A stretch of 39,070 nucleotides of DNA from an uncultured Collinsella sp. (lineage in GTDB: Bacteria > Actinomycetota > Coriobacteriia > Coriobacteriales > Coriobacteriaceae). This document shows, piece by piece, positions 14,408 through 23,137 of this stretch. The position numbers were made by a program, and so were the translations under genes. Every line of letters begins with the position of its first letter. Position 1 is the first letter of the stretch. The stretch lies in NCBI GenBank assembly GCA_900765115.1, contig CAAFQK010000107.1, forward strand, positions 1 to 39,070, given 5' to 3'. A model generated the notes under the pieces. The model was not told the origin of the DNA. It did not search any database and saw nothing but the letters and a program-made list of their open reading frames with translations.

Positions 14408-14938
14408 ATGTCTTATATGGATCTGGCTCGGGGTCGGTATTCTTGTCGTGAATTTCAGGATCGTTCTGTTGAGCAGGCTGTGGTGGATGCCATTGTTGAG
14501 GCTGGGCGTATTGCTCCTTCTGCTTGTAATAATCATCCAACCCGTGTGATGGTGTTGGATACGCCTGAGCTTCTGGAGAAGGCTGCTGCTTGTCAGCCTC
14601 GGTTTGCTCGTGATGGATCTATCTTTGGCGCTCCGCTCATCTTCCTTATTTGTAGCGTTACCGAAGACGCTTGGGTGCGCCCGTATGACCAGATGAATTC
14701 CAGTGAAATCGATACGTCCATAGTGTGCGATCAGATGATGATGGAGGCCACCGAGCAGGGCCTGGGAACGTGCTGGGTATGCCATTTTAAGCCCGAGGTG
14801 GCACAAGAGCAGTTCAACCTGCCCGAGGGCGTCTATCCCTATCACATGCTCGTCTGCGGCTATCCTGCCGACCATATTGCCGACCCCGAGCATCGCGAGG
14901 CCCGCACCATTCCCCTCCCCGACTTCCTCCTCAAGTAG
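14408..14938 (+). CDS. Nitroreductase family protein
   Basis: This 176-aa FMN-dependent oxidoreductase is of the nitroreductase superfamily. The N-terminal DLARGRYSCREFQDR supplies the phosphate-binding arginines. PSACNNHPTRVMV follows, and GTCWVCHFKPE with VCGYPAD lies in the C-terminal half. Length fits the compact single-domain members. GGAGGG lies 6 bases before the ATG at 14408; the frame is open 22 codons earlier but that segment has no site. Codon usage is mosaic: in the first ~74 codons I count 43 T-ending against 2 C-ending pyrimidine codons, whereas the last ~60 are mostly C-ending like the neighbours. Substrate unknown. Confidence 0.9.
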   Translation: MSYMDLARGRYSCREFQDRSVEQAVVDAIVEAGRIAPSACNNHPTRVMVLDTPELLEKAAACQPRFARDGSIFGAPLIFLICSVTEDAWVRPYDQMNSSEIDTSIVCDQMMMEATEQGLGTCWVCHFKPEVAQEQFNLPEGVYPYHMLVCGYPADHIADPEHREARTIPLPDFLLK

Positions 14939-14953
14939 ATTTTTGGGACATGC

Positions 14954-14992
14954 GATAAAAAAGGACCCGCAACTTGCGGGTCCTTTTTTATC
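14954..14992. terminator. Bidirectional intrinsic terminator
   Basis: GATAAAAAAGGACCCGC pairs perfectly with GCGGGTCCTTTTTTATC around the 5-base loop AACTT. With A6 and T6 on either side it works for both converging genes, the nitroreductase (+) and divIVA (-). Confidence 0.96.
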
Positions 14993-15011
14993 GACTGATT
15001 GTAATCCGGCG

Positions 15012-15686
15012 TTAGTCCAGGTCGTCGGCAGCGAAGTTGTCGATCGGGGCGAAGGGATCGGCCACGGGGACAACCGGGTCAGCGACGGGCAGCGGCTCGG
15101 CGGGAACAGTCACCGCAGGAGAAGCGGCAGAACCGACCGGCGTGGAGGCCATGAGGTCGGCCGGGAAGGAGTTCTGGGCATCGTCCATGAAGTGCTGGAT
15201 GAGCTTGAGATACTCGGCCTTGAACTCCTCACGAGAAGCCTTGAGACGATCGATCTCCTCGAGCTCAGCCTGCTTTTCGGTCAGAGCCTGGCGGATAACC
15301 TCGCGGGCCTTGGCGTCAGCCTCGTTGCGAATACGCTCAGCGTTCTCATTGGCATCGTTGACGATGGTCTCAGCGGTCTGCTGGGCAGCGATCAGGGCAG
15401 CGGAAATCTGGCGCTCCTGAGCGGAGAAGTCAGGGGCGGGAGCAGCCACGGGGGCGGCAGGAACGGCCTGGGCGGGGGCATCCTGAGCCTGGGCAAGCCG
15501 AGCCTGCGCATCGGCAAGCTGCTGCTCGGTAGCAGTCAGACGACCCTTAAGGTCGACGATCTTAGCGAGCATAGCGTCAACCTCAGAGGACAGCGTCTCC
15601 AAGAAGACGTCGACCTCAGCAGGATCGTAGCCACGCTTGGCCTCAGAGAAAGTCTGAGCCTGGATGTCTGCAGGGGTAATAGCCAT
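15012..15686 (-). CDS. divIVA: DivIVA domain cell-division/polarity protein
   Basis: This 224-aa coiled-coil protein assembles at negatively curved membrane (poles and septum). The N-terminal lipid-binding DivIVA domain reads TPADIQAQTFSEAKRGYDP...EVDVFLETL. A short coiled coil to about residue 68, an Ala/Pro linker (about 69-87), a second long coiled coil (about 90-165) and a Pro/Ala/Asp-rich tail follow. AAGGAGA precedes the ATG. It is the last gene of the yggS-sepF-yggT-divIVA group and ends at a strong bidirectional terminator. The usual ylmH between yggT and divIVA is absent. Confidence 0.93.
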   Translation of the reverse strand: MAITPADIQAQTFSEAKRGYDPAEVDVFLETLSSEVDAMLAKIVDLKGRLTATEQQLADAQARLAQAQDAPAQAVPAAPVAAPAPDFSAQERQISAALIAAQQTAETIVNDANENAERIRNEADAKAREVIRQALTEKQAELEEIDRLKASREEFKAEYLKLIQHFMDDAQNSFPADLMASTPVGSAASPAVTVPAEPLPVADPVVPVADPFAPIDNFAADDLD

Positions 15687-15747
15687 AACAAGTCTCCTTT
15701 TTCATCGCCTCGGCGCTACACGCCCGACGTAAGTTACTAAGACAGTT

Positions 15748-16029
15748 CTACACGAGTATACCTATAAGAAGCTGCAGAACCAGCCTCTGCACCAACTGCA
15801 ACGCAATAATCGCAACGACCGGCGAAAAATCGATACCGCCCATCGGCGGGATGAAACGACGGAACAGGTTGAGCCACGGACCGCACACGCTATCAAGCAC
15901 CGCGGCAATATCCTGAAGCAAACCACCCTGCTTCATGGGAATCCACGTCATAAAGCAGTAGACGACAATGAGCGTGGAATAGAAGTTGAACAGCGTATTG
16001 ACCAGCTGGACGATAGTGTAGATGTTGAT
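15748..16029 (-). CDS. yggT: YggT family membrane protein, apparent ATC start
   Basis: This ~93-aa protein with two hydrophobic segments belongs to the YggT/YlmG family found beside sepF and is linked to division-site or nucleoid organisation. The frame continues upstream of the first ATG: the first TM (YTIVQLVNTLFNFYSTLIVV) and conserved YCFMTWIP come before and around it, so the ATG start (67 aa) would lose TM1. No ATG, GTG or TTG exists before TM1. A Shine-Dalgarno AGGAG (16036-16040) sits 6 bases before an ATC at 16029, 21 bases after the sepF stop. An ATT at 16035 touches the AGGAG and is less likely. I annotate ATC as the start; a base error is the alternative. Confidence 0.8.
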   Translation of the reverse strand: MNIYTIVQLVNTLFNFYSTLIVVYCFMTWIPMKQGGLLQDIAAVLDSVCGPWLNLFRRFIPPMGGIDFSPVVAIIALQLVQRLVLQLLIGILV

Positions 16030-16050
16030 GGGAATCTCCTCGTCTTGTCT

Positions 16051-16773
16051 TTACTTAAGGTAGCCGTCGGCACGAAGCTTCTTGAGATCGGAATCTTTGA
16101 CCTCGCAACCGGCGGGCAGCACCATGAACACGCGGTCGCCCACCTCCTTGACCGTGGCACCCAGACCGCAGGCAAAGCCGTAAGAGAAGTCCAAGACGCG
16201 CTTGGCAACTTCGGTGCGTACGCCCACAAAAATCAGTGCGACAGGCTGCTTGGTGCGAACGCGGCGCACCACGGTCTCCACGTCGTCATAGCTCTCGGGG
16301 CGCAGGACATAGGCCGGCAGCTGCGGTGTGGCGTTGATGATATTGCTCGCATAGGCCGAGGCATCGCTCGGTGCAGGCGCAGGCGCAGCGGCGGCACGGG
16401 CGCGGGTGTTCTCGGCGTAGCTCGACGGCGTGTCATAGGCACCAGGACGATAACCGCTCGCAACACTGTCCTGCGAGCGCGAAGGCGGGTTATACGTCGT
16501 GGCATGGCGGGAGTCATCGCCGACCAGCTGCCCGGAGCGTGTATACACGGCAACCGACTCTGCTTCACCACGGCGCGTCTGACCAAGCAGGCCGTTGCTC
16601 GGCTCGTCTTGGGTGTAGAAGCCCTCGCCCGAAGCACCGCTGTAGCCGTTGCCCTGATAGCCATCGTCATAGCCATCATCGTAGCCGTAGTCGTCGTCCT
16701 GGCCATAACCCTGGTCGTAACCCTGCTGGCCGCCCAGGTGCATCTTATTTTTAATCTCGTCAAGGAAGCCCAT
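16051..16773 (-). CDS. sepF: Cell division protein SepF
   Basis: This 240-aa protein links FtsZ polymers to the membrane; in bacteria without FtsA it is the main anchor. The N-terminal MGFLDEIKNKM is the amphipathic membrane helix. Residues ~14-48 are an unusual Gly/Tyr/Asp/Gln-rich segment, followed by a polar linker to about residue 145. The conserved SepF domain is C-terminal (VLRPESYDDVETVVRRVRTKQPV and DFSYGFACGLGATVKEVGDRVFMVLP). It is longer than the ~150-aa Firmicute protein because of the linker. AGAGGA precedes the ATG at 16773. It sits between yggS and yggT. Confidence 0.95.
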   Translation of the reverse strand: MGFLDEIKNKMHLGGQQGYDQGYGQDDDYGYDDGYDDGYQGNGYSGASGEGFYTQDEPSNGLLGQTRRGEAESVAVYTRSGQLVGDDSRHATTYNPPSRSQDSVASGYRPGAYDTPSSYAENTRARAAAAPAPAPSDASAYASNIINATPQLPAYVLRPESYDDVETVVRRVRTKQPVALIFVGVRTEVAKRVLDFSYGFACGLGATVKEVGDRVFMVLPAGCEVKDSDLKKLRADGYLK

Positions 16774-16833
16774 GGTTGTGTCCTCTCGCGGTTTAGTGCA
16801 GGCGCCCCGATAATCAGTGCGCACTTCAGAGCC

Positions 16834-17571
16834 TTATTTTACTGCAAACTCCGGGCTAAATACTACCCTGCCCAGGCGAACGAGCGTAGAGCCCTCCTCA
16901 AGGGCAGGCTCAAAGTCTTCGCTCATGCCGCAGGAAAGCTCAGGCAGGTTCAAATCGGGATGCGCCGCCTCCAGCTCATCCCTCAGCTCACGAAGCCCCG
17001 CAAAGGTGCGGCGTGCCACATCCTTATTCCCCCGGGGCGCCATAGTCATAAGCCCCTGTACGCAAATTCCCTCAAGTTCCGCAAGCTCACCCGCGGCGGC
17101 GCGAATCTCATCGGGCGAAAAGCCTCCCTTCGACTCCTCACCACTCACATTGACCTCAATGAGCACACGCTGGGGGCCGGCGAGTTCGCCTGCCTCAATC
17201 TTGCGGGCAGCACGGCTCGAGATCGCCTGCGCCAGATGCAGCGAACCCACCGAGTGAATCAGCTCGGCTGAGCCCAGCACCGCATTGATCTTATTGGTCT
17301 GCAGGTTGCCGATCATATCGAAGCGCACCTCGGGCAGCTCCGGATGCTCCGCCAAACCTGTGAGCTTGCGAACCAGCTCCTGCGGGCGATTCTCGGCAAA
17401 ATGGCGATACCCCGCCTGGATGGCGGCAACGGTCTCATCGACACCAACGGTCTTGGACACGGCAATGAGGCGCGCGGCGTCGTGGGGACGGCCCGCGCGA
17501 TCGAGCGCCGCATAAAAACGTTCCAGAATCTGCTCGCGGCGAGCGCGCATCAAGTCCAAATAGTTATCCAT
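16834..17571 (-). CDS. yggS: YggS family pyridoxal-phosphate homeostasis protein
   Basis: This 245-aa single-domain TIM-barrel protein binds PLP without known catalysis and keeps B6 vitamer and amino-acid pools balanced. The PLP lysine is Lys40 in LIAVSKTV. FAENRPQE, FDMIGNLQTNK, LIEVNVSGEESKGG, GLMTMAPR and LSCGMSEDFEPALEEGSTLVRLG are standard family blocks. GGAGG is 9 bases upstream of the ATG at 17571; the longer frame is not supported. It is the ylmE equivalent, first gene of the yggS-sepF-yggT-divIVA unit, and starts just beyond the terminator-like hairpin of the pst-phoU operon. Confidence 0.95.
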   Translation of the reverse strand: MDNYLDLMRARREQILERFYAALDRAGRPHDAARLIAVSKTVGVDETVAAIQAGYRHFAENRPQELVRKLTGLAEHPELPEVRFDMIGNLQTNKINAVLGSAELIHSVGSLHLAQAISSRAARKIEAGELAGPQRVLIEVNVSGEESKGGFSPDEIRAAAGELAELEGICVQGLMTMAPRGNKDVARRTFAGLRELRDELEAAHPDLNLPELSCGMSEDFEPALEEGSTLVRLGRVVFSPEFAVK

Positions 17572-17621
17572 TGCCAATCGCCTCCGCTGACAGCCAAACA
17601 AGTAGTCCCATGCTAACGCAA

Positions 17622-17653
17622 GAGCGCGGCCCCGCATGTGCAAGGCCGCGCTC
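17622..17653 (-). terminator. Probable terminator of the pst-phoU operon
   Basis: GAGCGCGGCC (17622-17631) pairs perfectly with GGCCGCGCTC (17644-17653), 10 bp with a 12-base loop, between the phoU stop and yggS. The minus-strand tail TTGCGTTAGC is only weakly T-rich, so read-through into yggS is possible. Confidence 0.6.
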
Positions 17654-17690
17654 ACTTAGGTATTTACAATCTTTCGACGAACGGGGTTAC

Positions 17691-18548
17691 TTACTCCTCG
17701 TCGTCCTCGCCATCGTCCTCATCCTCAAGATGATCGAGCAGGTAGCGAAGACCCTCGCTGACCTCGTTAACGGGCACCTTGGCAACGTAGCGTGCATCGA
17801 CGGCGGGCCTCATGATAACACCCTCGCCCGAAGGCACGCGCATGCTCTCGAGCTCATCCTCATCAGTGCAGGCGATATCACCGGCAGTCATACGCTGTCC
17901 GGTCAACAGGAAGGTCAGATGGCAGGCGGCATCGATGGAAATCGAGGCGATGCGATCGAGATAGCGCGATACCATGATGGCGCGGCGCAGGTCGTCATAG
18001 TTGCTGTCGTCGTCCATAAAATCGCCCGTGTCCATGCGGTTAAAGGTGCGGAAGAACTTCTCGTAGGCGGCGTGCACTGGCTCGTCCTCGACGGCCAAGT
18101 TGCAGATGATGGACATGTCGTTGGTGACGAGCGCAGAAAGCGAAGAGCCCAGCACCTGGTAGACGGCCTCAGCCTCGGCCTCGACCGTGCCGACAAGCTC
18201 CTTGGGCAGCGAGATGTCGGCCTTGATCATATGACGCGTGGCGCGGCAAATCTGGCGAACCTTATCGGTCATGCGCTGCAGGTTAAAGTCGACGTAGATG
18301 ATCGTCTGCAGCAAGCGGAAGTCGGAGGCGACCGGTGACTGCGTGGCAATCAGGTTGTAGCAGACGGCCTCCAGGTTGGCGCAGCGTGCGTCAATCGAAA
18401 GCGTACGCTTCTTGGTCTTGGTGGCGAGCTTGCGGTCGTCGGTCACATAGGCCTTCACGGCATCGTGGAGGGCCAGATCGACGGCCTCGTAGATGCTCAG
18501 CATCTCGTGACGGGCCTCGATGAGCTGACGGGAAAACAGTTTGCGCAT
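17691..18548 (-). CDS. phoU: Phosphate transport regulator PhoU
   Basis: This 285-aa helical-bundle protein restrains phosphate uptake by Pst and signals to the phosphate two-component system. Two PhoU repeats are visible (SIDARCANLEAVCYNLIATQ...DFRLLQTIIYVDFNLQRMTD, and a diverged second copy with RAIMVSRYLDRIASISIDAA). It exceeds the usual ~220-240 residues because of a C-terminal extension (about residues 235-285) ending in an acidic tail. GGAGTG lies upstream of the ATG. It is the last gene of the pgeF-pstSCAB-phoU run, 92 bases after pstB. No PhoR/PhoP-type genes are in the window. Confidence 0.93.
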   Translation of the reverse strand: MRKLFSRQLIEARHEMLSIYEAVDLALHDAVKAYVTDDRKLATKTKKRTLSIDARCANLEAVCYNLIATQSPVASDFRLLQTIIYVDFNLQRMTDKVRQICRATRHMIKADISLPKELVGTVEAEAEAVYQVLGSSLSALVTNDMSIICNLAVEDEPVHAAYEKFFRTFNRMDTGDFMDDDSNYDDLRRAIMVSRYLDRIASISIDAACHLTFLLTGQRMTAGDIACTDEDELESMRVPSGEGVIMRPAVDARYVAKVPVNEVSEGLRYLLDHLEDEDDGEDDEE

Positions 18549-18640
18549 GGTTCACTCCAATCAGTTGGGTGCGGTCATGCCGCCCGCACAGTGAATACGC
18601 ACCGGACCAGATCCGATCGGCTTGGGACTAGTCGCACCGA

Positions 18641-19444
<804 letters not shown>

Positions 19445-19456
19445 GGGACTCCTTAA

Positions 19457-20362
19457 CTAGCGACGCTTGCGCGACAGGAAGCGCGCAAACAGGTTGAAGG
19501 CCAAAATGATCACCATCAGCAAGAGCGCGGTGCCGTAGGCTGCGTTCATGTTGATGCCGTCGTTGGCAAGCAGGTACAGGTGAACGGTCATGGGACGACC
19601 GGAATCGAGCGGCGAAATAGGTAGATTGATGGCCTGGCCCATGGTGTAGAGCACCACGGCGGTCTCGCCGATGGCACGGCCGATGGCAAGGACGATGCCC
19701 GTGGCAATGCGGCCAAAGGCCGAAGGAAGCACGATCTTGGAGACGACCTGCCACTTGGTAGCGCCCAGGCCGTACGCGCCCCAACGGATATAGCGCGGAA
19801 CGGCGCGAATGGCTTCTTCGGTGGTGCGCATGACGATGGGAAGCATCAAGAGCGCGAGCGCCAGAGCGGCCGAGACCATCGAAAGGCCCAGGCCCATAGC
19901 CTCGACAAACAAGGCGTAGCCAAACAGACCCATAACGATGGAGGGCACCGAGGCCAAAGCGTCAGCAGCGTAGCGAATGAGCTCGACGACCTTGCCCTGC
20001 TTGGCGTACTCGGCCAGATAGACGGCTGCCAGCACAGCGATCGGCGTGCAGATAAGCATGGCGAGCGCCGTCACGTAGACGGTCGAGACGATCGTGGGCC
20101 AAATTCCGCCCTCGGCGTTGACGCCCTGGGGCCAACCGAAGATAAAGTCGAGCGAGATGTGTGGCAGGCCGTTGATGACCACGTAGGCGATGATAGCGAC
20201 CAGCACCAGCGTGGTGATGTAGGCAGCGGCACGAAACACGCCAAGCATGATCTTGTTGGACAGGTCCTTGTTGATGCGGCCCTTCTTGCCGTGGGAAAGG
20301 GCACGCTTGATGCGCTCGCGCGACGAGGTCGTATCGACCGTCGTGTCAACGGAATCGGACAT
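19457..20362 (-). CDS. pstA: Phosphate ABC transporter permease PstA
   Basis: This 301-aa permease subunit has six predicted membrane segments after a charged N-terminal ~45 residues (SSRERIKRALSHGKKGR). The EAA-type cytoplasmic loop contacting PstB is seen as GLGATKWQVVSKIVLPSAFG. GRAIGETAVVLYTMG is characteristic of PstA. The start lies 3 bases after the pstC stop, with the AGGGGG site inside the pstC end, so translation is coupled. Confidence 0.96.
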   Translation of the reverse strand: MSDSVDTTVDTTSSRERIKRALSHGKKGRINKDLSNKIMLGVFRAAAYITTLVLVAIIAYVVINGLPHISLDFIFGWPQGVNAEGGIWPTIVSTVYVTALAMLICTPIAVLAAVYLAEYAKQGKVVELIRYAADALASVPSIVMGLFGYALFVEAMGLGLSMVSAALALALLMLPIVMRTTEEAIRAVPRYIRWGAYGLGATKWQVVSKIVLPSAFGRIATGIVLAIGRAIGETAVVLYTMGQAINLPISPLDSGRPMTVHLYLLANDGINMNAAYGTALLLMVIILAFNLFARFLSRKRR

Positions 20363-20365
20363 AGC

Positions 20366-21292
20366 CTACCCCCTCTTCTTCTTGGAAATCAGACGAACGA
20401 TACCCACCAGCGTGGCGGAGATGATAAACAGGACCACACCCATGCCGAACAGCGCCGAGCGGTGCAGACCCGAGGAATAGCTCATGTCGAGCGCAATCTG
20501 GCTCGTGAGCGTCGAGATGGGGCTCGCAATGCTGTCGGGAATAACCGGGGCGTTACCTACGACCATGAGCACGGCCATGGTCTCGCCGATGGCACGGCCC
20601 ATACCCAGCACGATGGCATCAACGATACCCAGCTTCGCGGCAGGTAGCACGACCTTATAGATGGTCTGCCACTTTGTGGCGCCCATGGCATACGATGCCT
20701 CGCGAATGCCCATGGGAATGGAATTGAGAGCATCGATGGTGAGCGTGGTGATGGTAGGGACGATCATGATGGCGAGCACAAACCACGCCGTCAGCGCACC
20801 AAAACCAAGGCCGCCGGTCAGTTGTGCGATAAACGGGCGGATGATGATCATGCCAAAGAAGCCGTAGATGATGGAGGGTATGCCCGCCAGCAGGTCAACG
20901 GCGGGGCTGATGAGCTTGCGCACGCGCTTGCTGGCAATCTCGACCAGGTAAACGGCCGTACCCACGCCCAGCGGCACGCCCATGGCGAGCGCACCGACGG
21001 TCACCAGACCCGAGCCAGCAAGCAGCGACAAGATGCCGTAGTGGCCCTCGGAAGGCGCCCACGTAAAGCTAAAGAAGTCAGCCAGACCGATGTCAGTAAA
21101 GACGGGCAGCGCCGAGTACGTGGTAAAGACAAAAATCAGGATGACGGTAACGACCGCCAAGAACGCGCAGGCAAAGAAGATCCACTGCAGCGCCTTCTCC
21201 TTGATATAGGTACTGCGCGATACGAGCGCCAGCTCGCGCTTCTTGGGCGTCTGAACATTCTGCTCAGTCTGGGAGTTTTCCTGTGCTTCCAT
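20366..21292 (-). CDS. pstC: Phosphate ABC transporter permease PstC
   Basis: This 308-aa permease partner of PstA has a polar N-terminal ~30 residues, then six membrane segments. The EAA loop is SYAMGATKWQTIYKVVLPAA, followed by GRAIGETMAVLMVVGN. The ATG at 21292 is one base after the pstS stop with AAGGGGAG 8 bases upstream. A GTG three codons earlier would overlap pstS but sits on the ribosome site, so I reject it. Confidence 0.96.
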   Translation of the reverse strand: MEAQENSQTEQNVQTPKKRELALVSRSTYIKEKALQWIFFACAFLAVVTVILIFVFTTYSALPVFTDIGLADFFSFTWAPSEGHYGILSLLAGSGLVTVGALAMGVPLGVGTAVYLVEIASKRVRKLISPAVDLLAGIPSIIYGFFGMIIIRPFIAQLTGGLGFGALTAWFVLAIMIVPTITTLTIDALNSIPMGIREASYAMGATKWQTIYKVVLPAAKLGIVDAIVLGMGRAIGETMAVLMVVGNAPVIPDSIASPISTLTSQIALDMSYSSGLHRSALFGMGVVLFIISATLVGIVRLISKKKRG

Positions 21293-21293
21293 G

Positions 21294-22130
21294 CTACTCA
21301 CTCCCCTTCTCGTCGTTGGTGACGGGAATAAAGCCCGCCTCGCGAATCTGCTTGTCCATCTTTTCGGACGTCACATAGTCGATGTAATCCTGCGCCTGCT
21401 GCGAAGGCACACCCTTCACAAAGAAGTAAAGGTCGCGCGAGATGGGATAGCCGCCACTCGCGACCGTCTTCTCGGACGCCTCAACATGATTGACCGAGAC
21501 GGCCTTGACCGAGGTCTTGGCGTTGAGGCTATCGACGAAGCCCAGCGAAATGTAGCCGATGGCCCCACGCGAACGAGATACCACGTCGCGCACCTGGCCC
21601 GTACCCGAAAGAACGGCCGAGCGGCGATCGAACGGCGTGCCATCCATCACGATGGTACGGAAGGCCTCGCGCGTACCGGACGCCTCGTCTCGGTTGATGA
21701 CCTGAATCCTCAGGTCCTCGCCACCGACCTCTTTCCAATTGGTAATCTTGCCGGCGTAGATATCGCGGAGCTGCTCGGTCGAGAGGTTATCGACGGGGTT
21801 GTCGTCGTTCACGATGACCGCAATACCGTCGTGGGCAATGACAATGGGAGTCAGGCCCAGATCCTGTTCGTCGGCATTGAGTCCACGGGAGGAGCTGGCG
21901 ATATCGGCCGTGCCGGCGCTGACGGCCTCGATCCCAGCGGAAGAACCCAAACCGGAAACGAGCACGTCGATGCCGGTCTCCTCCTTAAAGCCCTCGGCCG
22001 CAATCTCGGCGATAGGAAGGCAGGTCGTGGAGCCGGCCACGGTAATGGAAGAGCTAGAAGATCCCGAAGAACAGGCGCACAGCGTAAGCGTAAGCACAGC
22101 GGCGCTCAGGACCGATACGATCTTTCTCAT
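21294..22130 (-). CDS. pstS: Phosphate-binding lipoprotein PstS
   Basis: This 278-aa substrate-binding protein of the Pst importer is anchored outside the membrane. A signal peptide (MRKIVSVLSAAVLTLTLCAC) ends in a lipobox-like sequence with acylated Cys20, followed by a Ser-rich linker. Phosphate-contacting motifs include AGSTTCLPI, SRGLNADE and NRDEASGTREAF. Its ATG overlaps the pgeF stop (ATGA), so translation is coupled to pgeF. The length is normal for Gram-positive PstS. Confidence 0.96.
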   Translation of the reverse strand: MRKIVSVLSAAVLTLTLCACSSGSSSSSITVAGSTTCLPIAEIAAEGFKEETGIDVLVSGLGSSAGIEAVSAGTADIASSSRGLNADEQDLGLTPIVIAHDGIAVIVNDDNPVDNLSTEQLRDIYAGKITNWKEVGGEDLRIQVINRDEASGTREAFRTIVMDGTPFDRRSAVLSGTGQVRDVVSRSRGAIGYISLGFVDSLNAKTSVKAVSVNHVEASEKTVASGGYPISRDLYFFVKGVPSQQAQDYIDYVTSEKMDKQIREAGFIPVTNDEKGSE

Positions 22131-22927
22131 AGCATCACGCCGATCGCAGCATGGCGCCCACAGGTGCCGTCCTCGTTACGGTAGGAATAAAAGCGGTCGT
22201 TCTGACGCACGGTCGAAAGCTGGGTATCCACGATATTATCCGCGTCGACACCGACATCTACCAGCGCCTCGCGAATGGCAGCGGAAAGATCGAGCATGCG
22301 AGAGGTATTCGCATCGATGCAAGAGAACTCGGCGGCAAAGCGATCCATGAGTTCCTGGGATACCTCATATTCGTCACCCAAGATATGGGGGCCGATATAG
22401 GCGGAAACGTCGCTCGCATCGCAACCGGCAGCATCGCAAAGCGCCTGGCACGCCTTGGCGGAAATACGTGCAATCGTGCCCTTCCAACCGGAGTGCACCA
22501 CGGCAAATCCGCCGGGGGCCACCAGCACCACGGGAACGCAGTCGGCAAAGCAGAGCAGCACGGGTACGTTATGCGCCGTACAGACGATGGCATCGCAGCC
22601 CTCGGCAATCTGCTCGCGGACGTCCTCAAGGTCATCGGCGCCGTTCGAGGTCACCGCAACGATATGGTCACCATGGACCTGATTGGGAACGAGCAAGTTG
22701 TGCTCGCACTCAGTGGCACCCATAGCTTCGAGCGCTCGACGACGATTTTCTTGAACAGCAAAGGGGTCATCGCCTACATGCGAGCCCAGGTTGAGCGAGG
22801 AGTACGCATCTTCAGAAACGCCACCGGTGCGCTCGGTAAAGGCAAAGCGGACATCGGATGTCGCGCCCTCCACCAACGTAACTCCATCATGGTCGACACG
22901 CGAAACGTTGTCCGCACGTGCTGCCAT
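22127..22927 (-). CDS. pgeF: Laccase-domain purine nucleoside phosphorylase (YlmD type)
   Basis: This 266-aa protein belongs to the multicopper-oxidase-like DUF152 family (PgeF/YlmD/LACC1). Members act on purine nucleosides; E. coli PgeF also edits peptidoglycan precursors wrongly carrying serine. The zinc site motifs are NQVHGD, CFADCVPVVL and VVHSGWKGT, with a C-terminal SYRNEDGTCGRHAAIG. AGGAGG is 7 bases before the ATG at 22927; an earlier start overlaps this site. It lies just downstream of ftsZ as ylmD does elsewhere, but is coupled by an ATGA overlap to pstS, making it the first gene of the phosphate operon. Confidence 0.94.
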   Translation of the reverse strand: MAARADNVSRVDHDGVTLVEGATSDVRFAFTERTGGVSEDAYSSLNLGSHVGDDPFAVQENRRRALEAMGATECEHNLLVPNQVHGDHIVAVTSNGADDLEDVREQIAEGCDAIVCTAHNVPVLLCFADCVPVVLVAPGGFAVVHSGWKGTIARISAKACQALCDAAGCDASDVSAYIGPHILGDEYEVSQELMDRFAAEFSCIDANTSRMLDLSAAIREALVDVGVDADNIVDTQLSTVRQNDRFYSYRNEDGTCGRHAAIGVML

Positions 22928-22954
22928 ACTAAAGCCTCCTAATAACACAAGTAC

Positions 22955-22969
22955 CGCGGCGTCGCCGCG
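22955..22969 (-). promoter_or_regulatory. Leader hairpin before pgeF
   Basis: CGCGGCG-T-CGCCGCG forms a very stable 7-bp hairpin in the presumed 5' leader, 13 bases upstream of the pgeF AGGAGG. It could affect mRNA stability or ribosome access. Confidence 0.5.
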
Positions 22970-22978
22970 CAGTCCGCG

Positions 22979-23048
22979 TTTATACGGCTGTCATACTTCC
23001 TTAAAAGGATACCCGCAGCGGTAGGGACCAAACGTAAAGGGAACGTAA
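22979..23048 (-). promoter_or_regulatory. Putative pgeF-pst promoter with tandem repeats
   Basis: On the minus strand TATAAA (22979-22984) is a reasonable -10; the -35 is weak. Upstream, TTACGTT occurs twice exactly 11 bases apart (AACGTAA on + at 23031-23037 and 23042-23048). Two 11-base units are the layout of Pho boxes bound by PhoP/PhoB-type regulators, fitting a phosphate operon, but the bases do not closely match a consensus I know. Confidence 0.4.
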
Positions 23049-23074
23049 GGAGATTGGAGGCTTTCGTTTACAAA

Positions 23075-23115
23075 CGAGAAACAAAACGGGGTGCATCCAA
23101 ATGGACACACCCCGT
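23075..23115 (-). terminator. Intrinsic terminator of ftsZ
   Basis: ACGGGGTG (23086-23093) pairs with CACCCCGT (23108-23115). On the minus strand the stem is followed by TTTGTTTCTCG. It lies 22 bases past the ftsZ stop and separates ftsZ from pgeF. Confidence 0.85.
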
Positions 23116-23137
23116 GCAGGTCGTTGAGAAAAACGAA

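Noticed and set aside
15748..15948. ATG start for yggT giving 67 aa
   Set aside because: It lacks a ribosome site and removes the first TM segment that the family requires.
16045..17271. A 408-codon + strand frame opposite sepF and yggS
   Set aside because: It spans two well-identified minus-strand genes and a spacer, has no homology-like features and no ribosome site.
21292..21301. GTG start for pstC three codons upstream
   Set aside because: It lies directly on the AAGGGGAG ribosome site, whereas the ATG at 21292 has ideal spacing.
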